Shown: positions 36,519 to 45,007 of the stretch, piece by piece
Numbering within the stretch: position 1 is the stretch's first letter
Layout: each line of letters opens with the position of its first letter
Source: Paraburkholderia sp. ZP32-5
GTDB taxonomy: Bacteria > Pseudomonadota > Gammaproteobacteria > Burkholderiales > Burkholderiaceae
DNA length: 64,000 nucleotides
Direction: 5' to 3'
Assembly (NCBI RefSeq): GCF_021390495.1
Contig: NZ_JAJEJP010000003.1
Coordinates: forward strand, 434,001 to 498,000
Program-made: the position numbers and the translations under genes
The notes under the pieces: model-generated
What the model saw: the letters and a program-made list of their open reading frames with translations, nothing else
What the model was told of the DNA's origin: nothing
Databases searched by the model: none

Positions 36519-39500
36519 ATGAACTCGAGAGAGAATTTCCATGCCGACGCGTGTTTCGGTCGCGAATCGAATCATTCAGCGCTTATAGGTATCGATGATA
36601 TTTTTCGCCAGCAGGTAGCCCGATGCCCGAACGCAATTGCGGCGATTTACGGCGCGCAGGAACTCACCTATGCCGAACTCGATCGCCGCGCGGCCCGGCT
36701 CGCCGCTTATCTGAAGCAACGCGGCGTGCAGGCCGAAGAACCGGTTGGCATTCTGCTCGAACCGGGCCTCGACCAGATCGTCTGCCAGCTCGCAGTGATA
36801 CGCGCGGGCGGCAGTTGCGTGCCGCTCGATCCCGGCGCGCCCGATGAGCGGATCAGCTTCATGCTGGACGATCTCGGCGTGCGTATCGTGCTCGCGTCGA
36901 TGGCGGGGCAGCCTCGCATTCCGGTTGCCGAGGTGCTGTTTATCGACGATGGGGATAGCTGGCCGCCGCTTTCTTCTGCAACGGAACCCGCGACGCCGCC
37001 GGCAGCAGACGATACACACCGCGCCGATCATCGCACCCACATCCTGTTCACATCGGGCACCACCGGACGCCCGAAGGCCGTTGAAGTCCTGGCCCGCGGC
37101 ATCATCCGTCTCACGGTGAACACTAGCTATGTGACCATTTCGCCGAGCGATCGCTTCGCCGCGATTGCGAACCCGGCTTTCGATGCGTCGCTGTTCGAGA
37201 TCTGGGGCGCGTTGCTCAATGGCGCAACGACCGTATTGCTGCCGAGACAAACCTGTATCGATCCGCGCGCGTTGCGTCATAGCCTGCACGTGCAGCGCAT
37301 CACGATCATGTTCATTACGACGGCGTTGTTCAATCAGACCGTCCATGCCTATCCCGATACATTCCGTGGGCTTCATCAATTGCTGTTTGGCGGTGAGGCG
37401 ATCAATCTGCACGCGGTACGCACGATGATGACGGCGGCGCCGCCACGACATGCGCTGCATGTGTACGGCCCTACCGAAGCAACGACGTTCTCGTCGTATC
37501 ACGAGATTCGCCTCGAAGAAGTGGAGGCAGGAGCGGTGCCGATCGGCAAGCCGATCGACAGCACGCAGATCTTTATTCTCGATAGCGAACTGCGGCCGGT
37601 GAAAAGCGGCGATACGGGTGATATCTATATCGGTGGAGACGGCGTGGCCAGAGGGTACTGGAACCGTCCCGAACTGAATCGTGAGCGCTTCGTTGACGTC
37701 GACGTCTTTTCGGACGGCCAGATGCGGCGTTTGTACAAGACCGGCGACCTCGGCAGTCATCGAGCGGACGGAGCCATCAACTTTCATGGACGAAACGACA
37801 ACCAGGTGAAGATTCGCGGCCACCGCATCGAGGTGGAGGAAATCGAAGCGGTGCTGATCGACAGTGGCCTTTTGCAAGAGGCGGTCGTGCTGGTGCAGCA
37901 AACGGAACTCGGCGACCGATACCTGGCGGCTTTCGCCGTACCACGCGAGCAGCGCGTGAGCGGCGACACCGCATGTCACAAGCAGGATGCGTTAGCCGAA
38001 CAACTGGCTCGCCATCTCGCAACCCGTCTGCCGGCCTATATGCGCCCACGTCTTTCGTTCGTCGACAAGTTGCCGATGAATGCCAACGGCAAAGTGGATC
38101 GGCGCGCGCTCGCGCAACAGTACGACATGCTCGCGAAGGCCAGCGACGCGCCGGCTCGAAAGCAGGATGCCGATACGCCGGAAGATGCCAGTGGCACGAG
38201 CGATATGGAAGCGATCATCGGTGCGATCTGGCGTCGCGCGCTGAACATCGAAGCGGTCAAACCCGACGACGATTTCTTCGCTCTCGGTGGCGATTCATTG
38301 CAGGCAGCGAGTCTGATTCTGCAATTGAGCAAGCATTTGCGTTATCCGTTGCCGGTCCACATCCTCTACGACAATCCGACACCGGCGAAGCTGGCTGCTT
38401 ATCTGAACGATCGCGGCAAGCTGAACGGCGGCGGTTTGACCGCCGTCGATGAAATGGCCGCGTTGCGCGCCGACGCGCAATTGCCGGCCGATATTCAGGC
38501 TCCCGCCGGATTGCTCGACTCACTGGATGGCTGGCGCGAAAGCGGAAAGGGCCACGTGTTTCTGACCGGCGTCACGGGTTTTCTCGGCGCGTTCGTGTTG
38601 CGCGATCTGCTGCGGATGCCGGAAGTGGTCGACGTCGTGTGTCTGGTGCGAGCGTCGTCGGACGGCGACGCATTGGTCCGCATCCGCGACAACATGATCA
38701 GATATGGCATCTGGGAAGACGCGTTCTTCACGCGCTTGACACCGCTTGCCGGCGATTTTTCCGAGTCGTGGTTCGGCCTCGGTCGTCAGCGCTTCGAAAC
38801 GCTATCGACAACGAGCGACGTGGTTTTTCATCTCGGCGCGCACGTGAACTATGTTCAACCCTATTCGACGCATCGCGCGGGCAACGTCACCGGTACGATC
38901 AATGTGCTGCGTTTCGCGACAGCGGGTAAGGCCAAGCCCTTGCACTTCGTGTCGACGATCGCCTCATTCGGCCCGGCCGGACTGCTTGAACGCACCGAGG
39001 GCGTGTACGAAGACGACGATCTCACCGACTATCTGAGCGGCCTCAAATTCGACACCGGGTACTCGCAAAGCAAGTGGGTGGCGGAGCAACTGGTATGGGA
39101 AGCGATTCGCCGCGGTGTGCCGGCGGCTATTCATCGGCCGGGTTTCATCATGGGCGACAGCCGCACGGGGGCAGGTAATCCGGATGATTTCGTCGCTCGC
39201 CTCGTCAAGGGCTGCGCGATGATCGGCGCGTATCCGGCACTTGCGCGCCAGGGCAAGCAGTTCGTTCCGGTCGACTACGTCAGCGCCGCGTTGCTCGGCA
39301 TTGCGTGCGACAACGCCAATCTGACCCGCGCGTATCACCTCGTGCCGCCGCGTACAGCGGTGCCCGTCGATCTGGGCGGATTCTTCAAACTGCTGATCGA
39401 CTGCGGCTACGCGCTCGACGAGTTGAGCTATCAGCAATGGGTCCGGCGTCTCGCCGACGATGCACAGCTAAAAGACAACCCGTTGATGCCGCTCGTGCCG

Positions 39501-39722
39501 ATGCTTGTCGAACCGGTCTATGGTCCGCTGACGCGATGGGAGGTCTACGAAGGGATGCCGGTGTACGACACCAGCAATACCGAGCGGGCATTGGCGATGT
39601 CGAACGGTATCGCGTACACACCTTTCGATCGCGCGCTGTTGCAGCGATATCTGGACTATTGGACGGCCATCGGATTCCTCGATGAAGAGGCAGCGTGCGC
39701 GCTACACGTAGGTGTTGAATAA
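36519..39722 (+). CDS. single-module NRPS-like protein, adenylation-thiolation-reductase (A-T-R)
   Basis: A 1067-residue protein. The adenylation domain (about 25-535) has FTSGTTGRPK, FDASLFEIW, FGGEAI, YGPTEAT, YKTGDLG and the lysine motif NANGKVDR. The carrier domain (about 560-630) has FFALGGDSLQ with the phosphopantetheine Ser S593. The thioester reductase domain (about 680-1060) has GVTGFLG (684-690) and the YxxxK pair Y848/K852. Such proteins activate a carboxylic or amino acid, load it and release it with NAD(P)H as an aldehyde or alcohol. Absence of a condensation domain means one building block, or coupling elsewhere. The ATG at 36519 is preferred to a GTG at 36513 on spacing from AGAGG. 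Confidence 0.88.
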   Translation: MNSRENFHADACFGRESNHSALIGIDDIFRQQVARCPNAIAAIYGAQELTYAELDRRAARLAAYLKQRGVQAEEPVGILLEPGLDQIVCQLAVIRAGGSCVPLDPGAPDERISFMLDDLGVRIVLASMAGQPRIPVAEVLFIDDGDSWPPLSSATEPATPPAADDTHRADHRTHILFTSGTTGRPKAVEVLARGIIRLTVNTSYVTISPSDRFAAIANPAFDASLFEIWGALLNGATTVLLPRQTCIDPRALRHSLHVQRITIMFITTALFNQTVHAYPDTFRGLHQLLFGGEAINLHAVRTMMTAAPPRHALHVYGPTEATTFSSYHEIRLEEVEAGAVPIGKPIDSTQIFILDSELRPVKSGDTGDIYIGGDGVARGYWNRPELNRERFVDVDVFSDGQMRRLYKTGDLGSHRADGAINFHGRNDNQVKIRGHRIEVEEIEAVLIDSGLLQEAVVLVQQTELGDRYLAAFAVPREQRVSGDTACHKQDALAEQLARHLATRLPAYMRPRLSFVDKLPMNANGKVDRRALAQQYDMLAKASDAPARKQDADTPEDASGTSDMEAIIGAIWRRALNIEAVKPDDDFFALGGDSLQAASLILQLSKHLRYPLPVHILYDNPTPAKLAAYLNDRGKLNGGGLTAVDEMAALRADAQLPADIQAPAGLLDSLDGWRESGKGHVFLTGVTGFLGAFVLRDLLRMPEVVDVVCLVRASSDGDALVRIRDNMIRYGIWEDAFFTRLTPLAGDFSESWFGLGRQRFETLSTTSDVVFHLGAHVNYVQPYSTHRAGNVTGTINVLRFATAGKAKPLHFVSTIASFGPAGLLERTEGVYEDDDLTDYLSGLKFDTGYSQSKWVAEQLVWEAIRRGVPAAIHRPGFIMGDSRTGAGNPDDFVARLVKGCAMIGAYPALARQGKQFVPVDYVSAALLGIACDNANLTRAYHLVPPRTAVPVDLGGFFKLLIDCGYALDELSYQQWVRRLADDAQLKDNPLMPLVPMLVEPVYGPLTRWEVYEGMPVYDTSNTERALAMSNGIAYTPFDRALLQRYLDYWTAIGFLDEEAACALHVGVE

Positions 39723-39739
39723 GCATCGAGCGCGTGACG

Positions 39740-39764
39740 AGCGGCCGCCATTCGCGCGGCCGCT
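39740..39764. terminator. hairpin 18 bases after the NRPS-like gene
   Basis: AGCGGCCGC and GCGGCCGCT form a perfect 9-bp stem around a 7-base loop. There is no long T-run behind it. Its place just after the stop suggests a 3' end for the NRPS-like transcript. Confidence 0.55.
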
Positions 39765-39995
39765 GAAACATAGCCACTAAACGCGACCACTCATCCGTCA
39801 GACGTATCGCCGATACAAACCGACCAACCGGCCACACGAATCACAAACCACTCGGGAACGCGTATTGCGTCGCCTCTACGATTGCCCGACGCATGTCATG
39901 GCTCACTGTCAGTGCCAGCAAGGAGCTTCGCGCGGAGACCCGCACCCACGCGAAATACCCCGCGATCAGCAGATTGCGATGACGGAAAAGGTGAC

Positions 39996-40580
39996 GTGGA
40001 AAAAGTTCATATTTACCTGTTTGATGCGCACGACGCGGCAAAGCGCGAGCAGGCGCTGATCCGGCTCGACAAGGCCGGCTACATGGTTACGCTCGCGCGG
40101 CTCGTGACGGAGCATTTGCCGACCTACACGCAGGCGCGTCAACGGCCAGAACTGCAATGCCTGCTAAGAAGGCTTACGCCCCGCGATACGCTCGTGGTGC
40201 TGGAGCTGGCCGCGCTCGGCTGCAACGCGCGCGACATCCTTGGCACCGTGATGCAATGTCGCAAAGCCGAGGTGTTGCTCAGATGCATCGAAGTCGGCCA
40301 CACCGACCTCGCGGGGCGGCCAGAACCGGCCGCGATGAAAGCGTTGCGCGCGCTGGTACGGCTCGACGCTACATGCCGCAGCCTGCGCAGCCGCGACAGT
40401 CTCGCGGCCGTGCGCGCGGCGGGCAAACACACCGGCAGGCCGCCGTCGTTGTCCGAGCAACAGCGCGAGCGAATCCTGCAGTCGCTCGGCGGCGGCCAGT
40501 CGGTTAGCGAGGTCGCGCGCCGCTTCGGCACGTCGCGCCAAACCGTGATGCGAATTCGCGCGGACGCACCTGCCGCGTAG
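39996..40580 (+). CDS. resolvase-derived DNA-binding protein lacking catalytic residues
   Basis: A 194-residue protein with the overall plan of a small serine resolvase: N-terminal fold VHIYLFDAHDAA, central TPRDTLVVLELAALG, and a C-terminal helix-turn-helix GRPPSLSEQQ ... SVSEVARRFGTSRQTVMRI. In true resolvases the start reads YxRVS with the nucleophilic serine and the centre reads DRLGR with two catalytic arginines. Here these are YLFDA and LAALG, so neither serine nor arginines are present. It is probably a DNA-binding regulator or accessory protein and not a recombinase. The start is a GTG (39996-39998) behind AAGGTGAC; the frame is open further upstream but without family similarity. Confidence 0.7.
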   Translation: MEKVHIYLFDAHDAAKREQALIRLDKAGYMVTLARLVTEHLPTYTQARQRPELQCLLRRLTPRDTLVVLELAALGCNARDILGTVMQCRKAEVLLRCIEVGHTDLAGRPEPAAMKALRALVRLDATCRSLRSRDSLAAVRAAGKHTGRPPSLSEQQRERILQSLGGGQSVSEVARRFGTSRQTVMRIRADAPAA

Positions 40581-40838
40581 GACCGACTTCGTAGCGCTAC
40601 AGTCGCGCGTCGCGAAACGCGAGCGATGCGTTTCGCGCCAACCATTCCGCGAAAGGCGCCAGCGCATTCAGACGCGCTGAACACGCGATGCACGCCATCG
40701 CCCTCTGTCCGTAAGCGTCGCATTGCTGTCACGCAGAGTACTTTGAGTTGAAAGCTCGCGCAGCTAACCTCAATGCAAGTCCCCAACGATGCATGCACGT
40801 GGTCTCCATCGAGGCGCGGCGTAGCGCCGTGTTCAAGC

Positions 40839-41096
40839 GTGAACGTAAAACGTCTGACGATCTATGCGAACCCAGGGTCCCTGCGCGTCATCGCGGTGTG
40901 GAAAAGTCTGATCGAGCATCGGGTACAGGTATGCGGCTGGTCGGTGCACGTGAACTACGCGGGCGGGCGCGAGTCGCTGAGCGTGGATCTCGTTGACTGT
41001 CCGGAGGATCACCTTGAGATCATCTCGGCGGCGTTGAACACGGGCACGATGACGGTGCTGATGAGCGACACCGAATCGGCTAGCCGGCACGCCTGA
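40839..41096 (+). CDS. small protein of unknown function
   Basis: An 85-residue frame (VNVKRLTIYANPG at its start) with alternating hydrophobic pattern and no signal peptide. I do not recognise it; the pattern could fit a small alpha/beta ferredoxin-like fold. The start is uncertain: GTG at 40839 begins the protein-like part, while an ATG at 40773 gives a longer, unlikely N-terminus, and neither has a good ribosome binding site. An intrinsic terminator lies 95 bases after its stop, which supports transcription through it. Confidence 0.45.
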   Translation: MNVKRLTIYANPGSLRVIAVWKSLIEHRVQVCGWSVHVNYAGGRESLSVDLVDCPEDHLEIISAALNTGTMTVLMSDTESASRHA

Positions 41097-41191
41097 TTGC
41101 GTGATTGCTGTTGACTTTGCAGTACGCCATCGCCTGTTTTTGCTCTTCACGGCATGGCTTTTAAGCAGCCCTCGTGGCAAAGCTCCCCCCC

Positions 41192-41217
41192 GGCGGCCCC
41201 TCGTGGCCGCCCTTTTT
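41192..41217 (+). terminator. intrinsic terminator before the PSD-like gene
   Basis: GGCGGCC (41192-41198), loop CCTCGT, GGCCGCC (41205-41211), then CTTTTT. It separates the resolvase-like and small unknown genes from the decarboxylase, which must therefore have its own promoter in 41218-41422. Confidence 0.8.
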
Positions 41218-41422
41218 ATGGGGCTGCCGAACTCGTCGCCTGGCCGCGCGATCTATCGACCTGGTATTTCACTTGCTCATCCAGCGATTCGACGGCCGTG
41301 CTGAAGCCGCAGATGGATCGTCTTGTCTGTGCGGCCGGCGACAATCCAGAGCCGAGCCCTGCGCGCAAAATAACCGCGATCGAATCGCGATCGCACTGCT
41401 ATCAGCCTATCGAGGACGATGC

Positions 41423-42724
41423 ATGAAAAACGATCAAACGCCGAAGCCGCGCACGCGCCGATATCGCCTCGGCGGCTGGCTGCCGTGCGAGGAGGCGCAT
41501 CTTGCGCGTTACCGGATGGTGCTCGCCGCGAAAGCGCGCGAACGTGCGAGCAGGGGGCCGCGCACCAGCGCGGTCGCCGAACTCGCGGAGCTGGTGCAAG
41601 GCGACCCGGTGTTGCGCATGGATATGACGCGCGCGATCGATCAGGCGCGACAGGCCGGCTACGTGCTCGGTTATACGTCGATCGACGAGCTGATGACGAT
41701 CATCGATTACCTGATGACCTACGCGCCGCCGTTCAGCGAATCCGATCTGATTCATTGCCCGCTGAATGCGGTGCTCGATTGGCCGATGTGCATGCCGTCA
41801 GGCTACGCACTGTTTCGCGACCCGGCGTTCAACGCGCAACTAAAGCACGTGCTGAACTGCTGGTGCGGCTTCCTGAGCGGTCCGCATTCGCGCGAACATC
41901 TGAACACGTCGTCGCCCGATGGCTGGTTGTGCGACGAAGCCGACAAACGGATCGGCCTGTCGCAATTCCTCTACGACCCGTCTCAACCGTATTGGGGCTT
42001 CGGGTCGTGGAACGACTTCTTCACGCGGCGCTTTCGCGCAGGCGCGCGGCCGGTTGCCGAGCCGGACAACAACAAGCTGATCGTCAGCGCGTGCGAGGCG
42101 TCGCCGTACAACATCCAGCACGACGTGCAATTGCAGGACACATTCTGGATCAAGTCGCAGCCGTATTCGCTCGAAGATATGTTCACGTCGCACCAACGCG
42201 AACTGGCGCGGTGCTTCGCGGGCGGATCCATTTATCAAGCCTTTCTGAGCGCTTTCAACTATCACCGCTGGCATGCGCCGATCAGCGGCACGATTGCGCA
42301 GGCCTATGCAGTGGATGGCAGCTACTATTCGAACGCCGATAGCGAAGGCGAGGACCCGAGCGGGCTGAACGATTCGCAGGGCTACATCACCGCGCTCGCC
42401 GCGCGGGCGGTGATCGTGATCGATTGCGACGATCCTGCGGTGGGGAAGGTGGGTTGCGTGTTCGTCGGCATGGCCGATGTGTCGTCGTGCATGATCGATG
42501 CGCTGCCTGGGCAGTACGTGCGCAAGGGCGACGAACTGGGCTTCTTTCAGTATGGTGGGTCGACCTTCTGCCTCGTGTTCGAAGCCGGCGTGATCGAAAG
42601 CTTTATCGCGAAGCCGCCGGACGACGGCAAGCCGCCGGTCAAGGTGAATGCGGCGATTGCGAGGGCCGCGGCGTCTAAACAAAGCCGAGGTCCGAACTCG
42701 CCGAACTCGCCGAACTCGCGATAA
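41423..42724 (+). CDS. PSD-family pyruvoyl decarboxylase with PSDC domain
   Basis: A 433-residue proenzyme. The N-terminal part (about 20-165) looks like the PSDC domain found in front of some phosphatidylserine decarboxylase-like enzymes, including fungal PsiD, an L-tryptophan decarboxylase. The C-terminal half is the decarboxylase: WNDFFTRRF near 195, YHRWHAPISG with H281 and H284, and the self-cleavage site GGST, where S380 would become the pyruvoyl group. It is cytoplasmic, with no membrane anchor. Classical phosphatidylserine decarboxylase is shorter and lacks the front domain, so an amino-acid substrate is plausible. The start follows CGAGGAC. The tail ends in NSPNSPNSR from a short tandem DNA repeat. 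Confidence 0.78.
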   Translation: MKNDQTPKPRTRRYRLGGWLPCEEAHLARYRMVLAAKARERASRGPRTSAVAELAELVQGDPVLRMDMTRAIDQARQAGYVLGYTSIDELMTIIDYLMTYAPPFSESDLIHCPLNAVLDWPMCMPSGYALFRDPAFNAQLKHVLNCWCGFLSGPHSREHLNTSSPDGWLCDEADKRIGLSQFLYDPSQPYWGFGSWNDFFTRRFRAGARPVAEPDNNKLIVSACEASPYNIQHDVQLQDTFWIKSQPYSLEDMFTSHQRELARCFAGGSIYQAFLSAFNYHRWHAPISGTIAQAYAVDGSYYSNADSEGEDPSGLNDSQGYITALAARAVIVIDCDDPAVGKVGCVFVGMADVSSCMIDALPGQYVRKGDELGFFQYGGSTFCLVFEAGVIESFIAKPPDDGKPPVKVNAAIARAAASKQSRGPNSPNSPNSR

Positions 42725-42744
42725 CGATGACGCTATCGCGAGTT
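42692..42744. repeat. tandem 9-mers and a long hairpin over the PSD-like stop codon
   Basis: The 9-base unit GAACTCGCC is repeated in tandem at the 3' end of the coding region. AACTCGCGATA (42713-42723) pairs perfectly with TATCGCGAGTT (42734-42744) around a 10-base loop, so the stop codon sits at the stem edge. There is no T-run. It may be a processing or termination hairpin. Confidence 0.55.
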
Positions 42745-42789
42745 CACGATGGCGGATTCACTTGTGCATTGCTGCCCGTGCGCGCGTAA

Positions 42790-44103
42790 ATGCCCGCCAT
42801 GAACGACGAATGGATCTGGTACCTGTTGATTGGCGCGCTGCTGACCTTCATGGCCGTCGCGCGCGGGCCGATTCGCCGTTTGCCGCTGACCGGCGCGATG
42901 ATTTATCTGCTCGTCGGCATCGCGATCGGTCCGGCCGTGTTCGGTCTCGTCGGCGTCGATCTGGTCGGCAATACCGCGTTGCTGGCCGCGCTCGCGGAAG
43001 CCGGGCTGGTCGTGTCGCTGTTTTCGATCGGCATGCATCTGCGCGTGCGGCTGAGCAATCCGCTGTGGCTATTGCCGTTGCGGCTCGGCGGTCCGGCGAT
43101 GCTCGTCACCGTCGCGTTGATGTTCGGCTTCACCGCGCTGCTGACGGGCCGCGCGGACGGCGCCGCGCTATTTCTCGCGGCCGCGCTCGCGCCGACCGAT
43201 CCGGTGCTCGCGAACGAACTGCGCGTCACCGAGGCGGGCGATGACGAGCCGCTGCGCTTTGCGCTATCCGGCGAAGGCGGCATGAACGACGGCGCCGCCT
43301 ATCCGTTTGCGCTGCTCGGCCTCGCGCTGGCGGGCGCGGATATGCCGGGCTCCGGCGGCGCCGCGCAATTTGCCGGCTCGGTCGTCTGGGGCATCGCGAG
43401 CGCGCTCGTGATCGGCGGCGTATTCGCAATCGTCTTCGCGCGCGCGATTTTCTTTCTGCGCACCCGTCATGGCGAAGCGCTCGGCCTCGACGGCTTTCTC
43501 GCGCTCGGCCTGATGTCGACCTCCTATGGTGCCGCGTTGCTGGTCCATGCGTACGCATTCGTCGCGGTGTTCGTCGCGGGCGTCGCGCTGCGTCGCGAGG
43601 AATTGCGCGCGACCGGCGACAAGAACCCGGTGGAAGTCCTCGAAGATGTCGAACGCGGCGAACGTCGCGAGGTGGCGAAAGATCCGGAAAAGGCGCACGC
43701 GTATCTCGCCGAATCGATGATGGGCTTTACGCTCGAAATGGAACGGATCGCGGAGTTGTCGCTGATGCTGATCATCGGCTGCGTCGTGTCCGCGCATTGG
43801 CGCGACATGCTCGACGTGCGCGCGGTATTGCCGGCGATGTTTCTGTTCTTCGTCGCGCGGCCGGTGTCCGTCGTGGTCGCGATGTTCGGCGCGCGCGTCG
43901 ACAGCAGCCAGCGTCATCTGCTCGGATGGATGGGCATTCGCGGCGTCGGCGCGTTCTACTACCTGATGTTCGGCCTGCAGCACGCGCGCGGCGCGATGAC
44001 GCCGCTGCTGCCCGCGGTTCTGGATGCGATCGTGTTGTCCGTGCTGCTGCATGGTTCGACCGCCAACTATCTGTTGCGGCGGTACTTCGATCGGCGTCGC
44101 TGA
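42790..44103 (+). CDS. CPA1-type Na+/H+ antiporter
   Basis: A 437-residue protein with about twelve membrane segments. Family marks include LAPTDPVLA near 135-143 (the conserved TDP kink) and the SGEGGMNDG run near 160-168 holding the ND ion-binding pair. A cytoplasmic acidic/basic insert (about 275-300, EVLEDVERGERRE) splits the C-terminal half. It exchanges Na+ or K+ for H+ across the inner membrane. The start is either ATG 42790 or ATG 42799; neither has a clear ribosome binding site. Confidence 0.82.
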   Translation: MPAMNDEWIWYLLIGALLTFMAVARGPIRRLPLTGAMIYLLVGIAIGPAVFGLVGVDLVGNTALLAALAEAGLVVSLFSIGMHLRVRLSNPLWLLPLRLGGPAMLVTVALMFGFTALLTGRADGAALFLAAALAPTDPVLANELRVTEAGDDEPLRFALSGEGGMNDGAAYPFALLGLALAGADMPGSGGAAQFAGSVVWGIASALVIGGVFAIVFARAIFFLRTRHGEALGLDGFLALGLMSTSYGAALLVHAYAFVAVFVAGVALRREELRATGDKNPVEVLEDVERGERREVAKDPEKAHAYLAESMMGFTLEMERIAELSLMLIIGCVVSAHWRDMLDVRAVLPAMFLFFVARPVSVVVAMFGARVDSSQRHLLGWMGIRGVGAFYYLMFGLQHARGAMTPLLPAVLDAIVLSVLLHGSTANYLLRRYFDRRR

Positions 44104-44388
44104 GCTGTGTAGCCGAGTCCGGCCGATCTCCGCTTTGTACTTTGTATCGCACTGTATCTGCCGGCCGCGCTGATACGCGCGCTTACCAAAACGGCATCGC
44201 CAGACACATGCCGGATACGCGCGGGCGTTTCAATACGTTCACCGCAAGTCGAGCCCGCGCCGCGATACCAACCACGCTGGATTCCCAGCGCCGGACTCGA
44301 CCCCGGATTTTTCAATCTGAAGGCGGGCTGCGTATGTCACTCAGCACACGTCGCCCGCGCACTACCCAATCAACAGGAGCGAACCACC

Positions 44389-44805
44389 ATGTCCCGAATC
44401 GAAAACGTGCTGTACACCGGCAAGACACACACGACCGGCGGCCGCGATGGCGCCGCGCGCAGCTCGGACGGCCGCCTCGATGTCAAATTGTCGTCGCCGG
44501 GTTCCGCGGGCGCTGGGACCAATCCCGAGCAACTGCTCGGCGCGGGCTGGTCCGCGTGCTTTATCGGCGCGTTGGGTTTGGCCGCGCGCGCATCGCATGT
44601 GTCGTTGCCGGCTGATACCAGTGTCGATGCCGAAATCGATCTGGGCACGACCGATGGCGCCTATTTCCTTCAGGCACGTCTAAGCGTGAATCTGCCGGGT
44701 CTGCCGCGCGATGTCGGGCTGGCGCTGATCGAGCGCGCGCATCAGACCTGCCCGTATTCGAAGGCGTTGCGCGGCAATGTGGATGTGCAGACGTCGCTGG
44801 TTTGA
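44389..44805 (+). CDS. ohr: organic hydroperoxide resistance protein (Ohr)
   Basis: A 138-residue OsmC/Ohr protein with the redox cysteines C57 (GWSACFIGAL) and C121 (HQTCPYSKA) and the activating R19 and E47. This is the Ohr subgroup, which reduces fatty-acid and aromatic hydroperoxides with lipoylated partners. AGGAG precedes the start. No MarR-type OhrR gene is adjacent. It is convergent with the GltP/DctA gene. Confidence 0.9.
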   Translation: MSRIENVLYTGKTHTTGGRDGAARSSDGRLDVKLSSPGSAGAGTNPEQLLGAGWSACFIGALGLAARASHVSLPADTSVDAEIDLGTTDGAYFLQARLSVNLPGLPRDVGLALIERAHQTCPYSKALRGNVDVQTSLV

Positions 44806-44960
44806 GCGATGGTGAAGCGGCACGCTGAAACGCTAAGCGGAAGATAGCCGGATCGATGTTTCGGCTGGCCGACGGATTCGTCGGCCCTTCCGTGGCAAGC
44901 GTGAAGCGTTGCCGCAAGTGTGCGGCTGCACGTCGAAGCAAACCAAGCGACAAGCCGCTC

Positions 44961-44986
44961 GATATCGCGGCAATTGTCGCGATATC
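44961..44986. terminator. hairpin between convergent ohr and carrier genes
   Basis: GATATCGCG and CGCGATATC form a perfect 9-bp stem with an 8-base loop, 22 bases from the end of the carrier gene. It lies between convergent genes, so it could stop transcription from either side, although no T-run flanks it. Confidence 0.5.
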
Positions 44987-45007
44987 AGCGATCGCCACCC
45001 GCGCAGC

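Noticed and set aside
36519..42724. One operon from the NRPS-like gene to the decarboxylase
   Set aside because: A hairpin follows the NRPS-like gene and an intrinsic terminator lies at 41192-41217, so at least two transcripts are expected.
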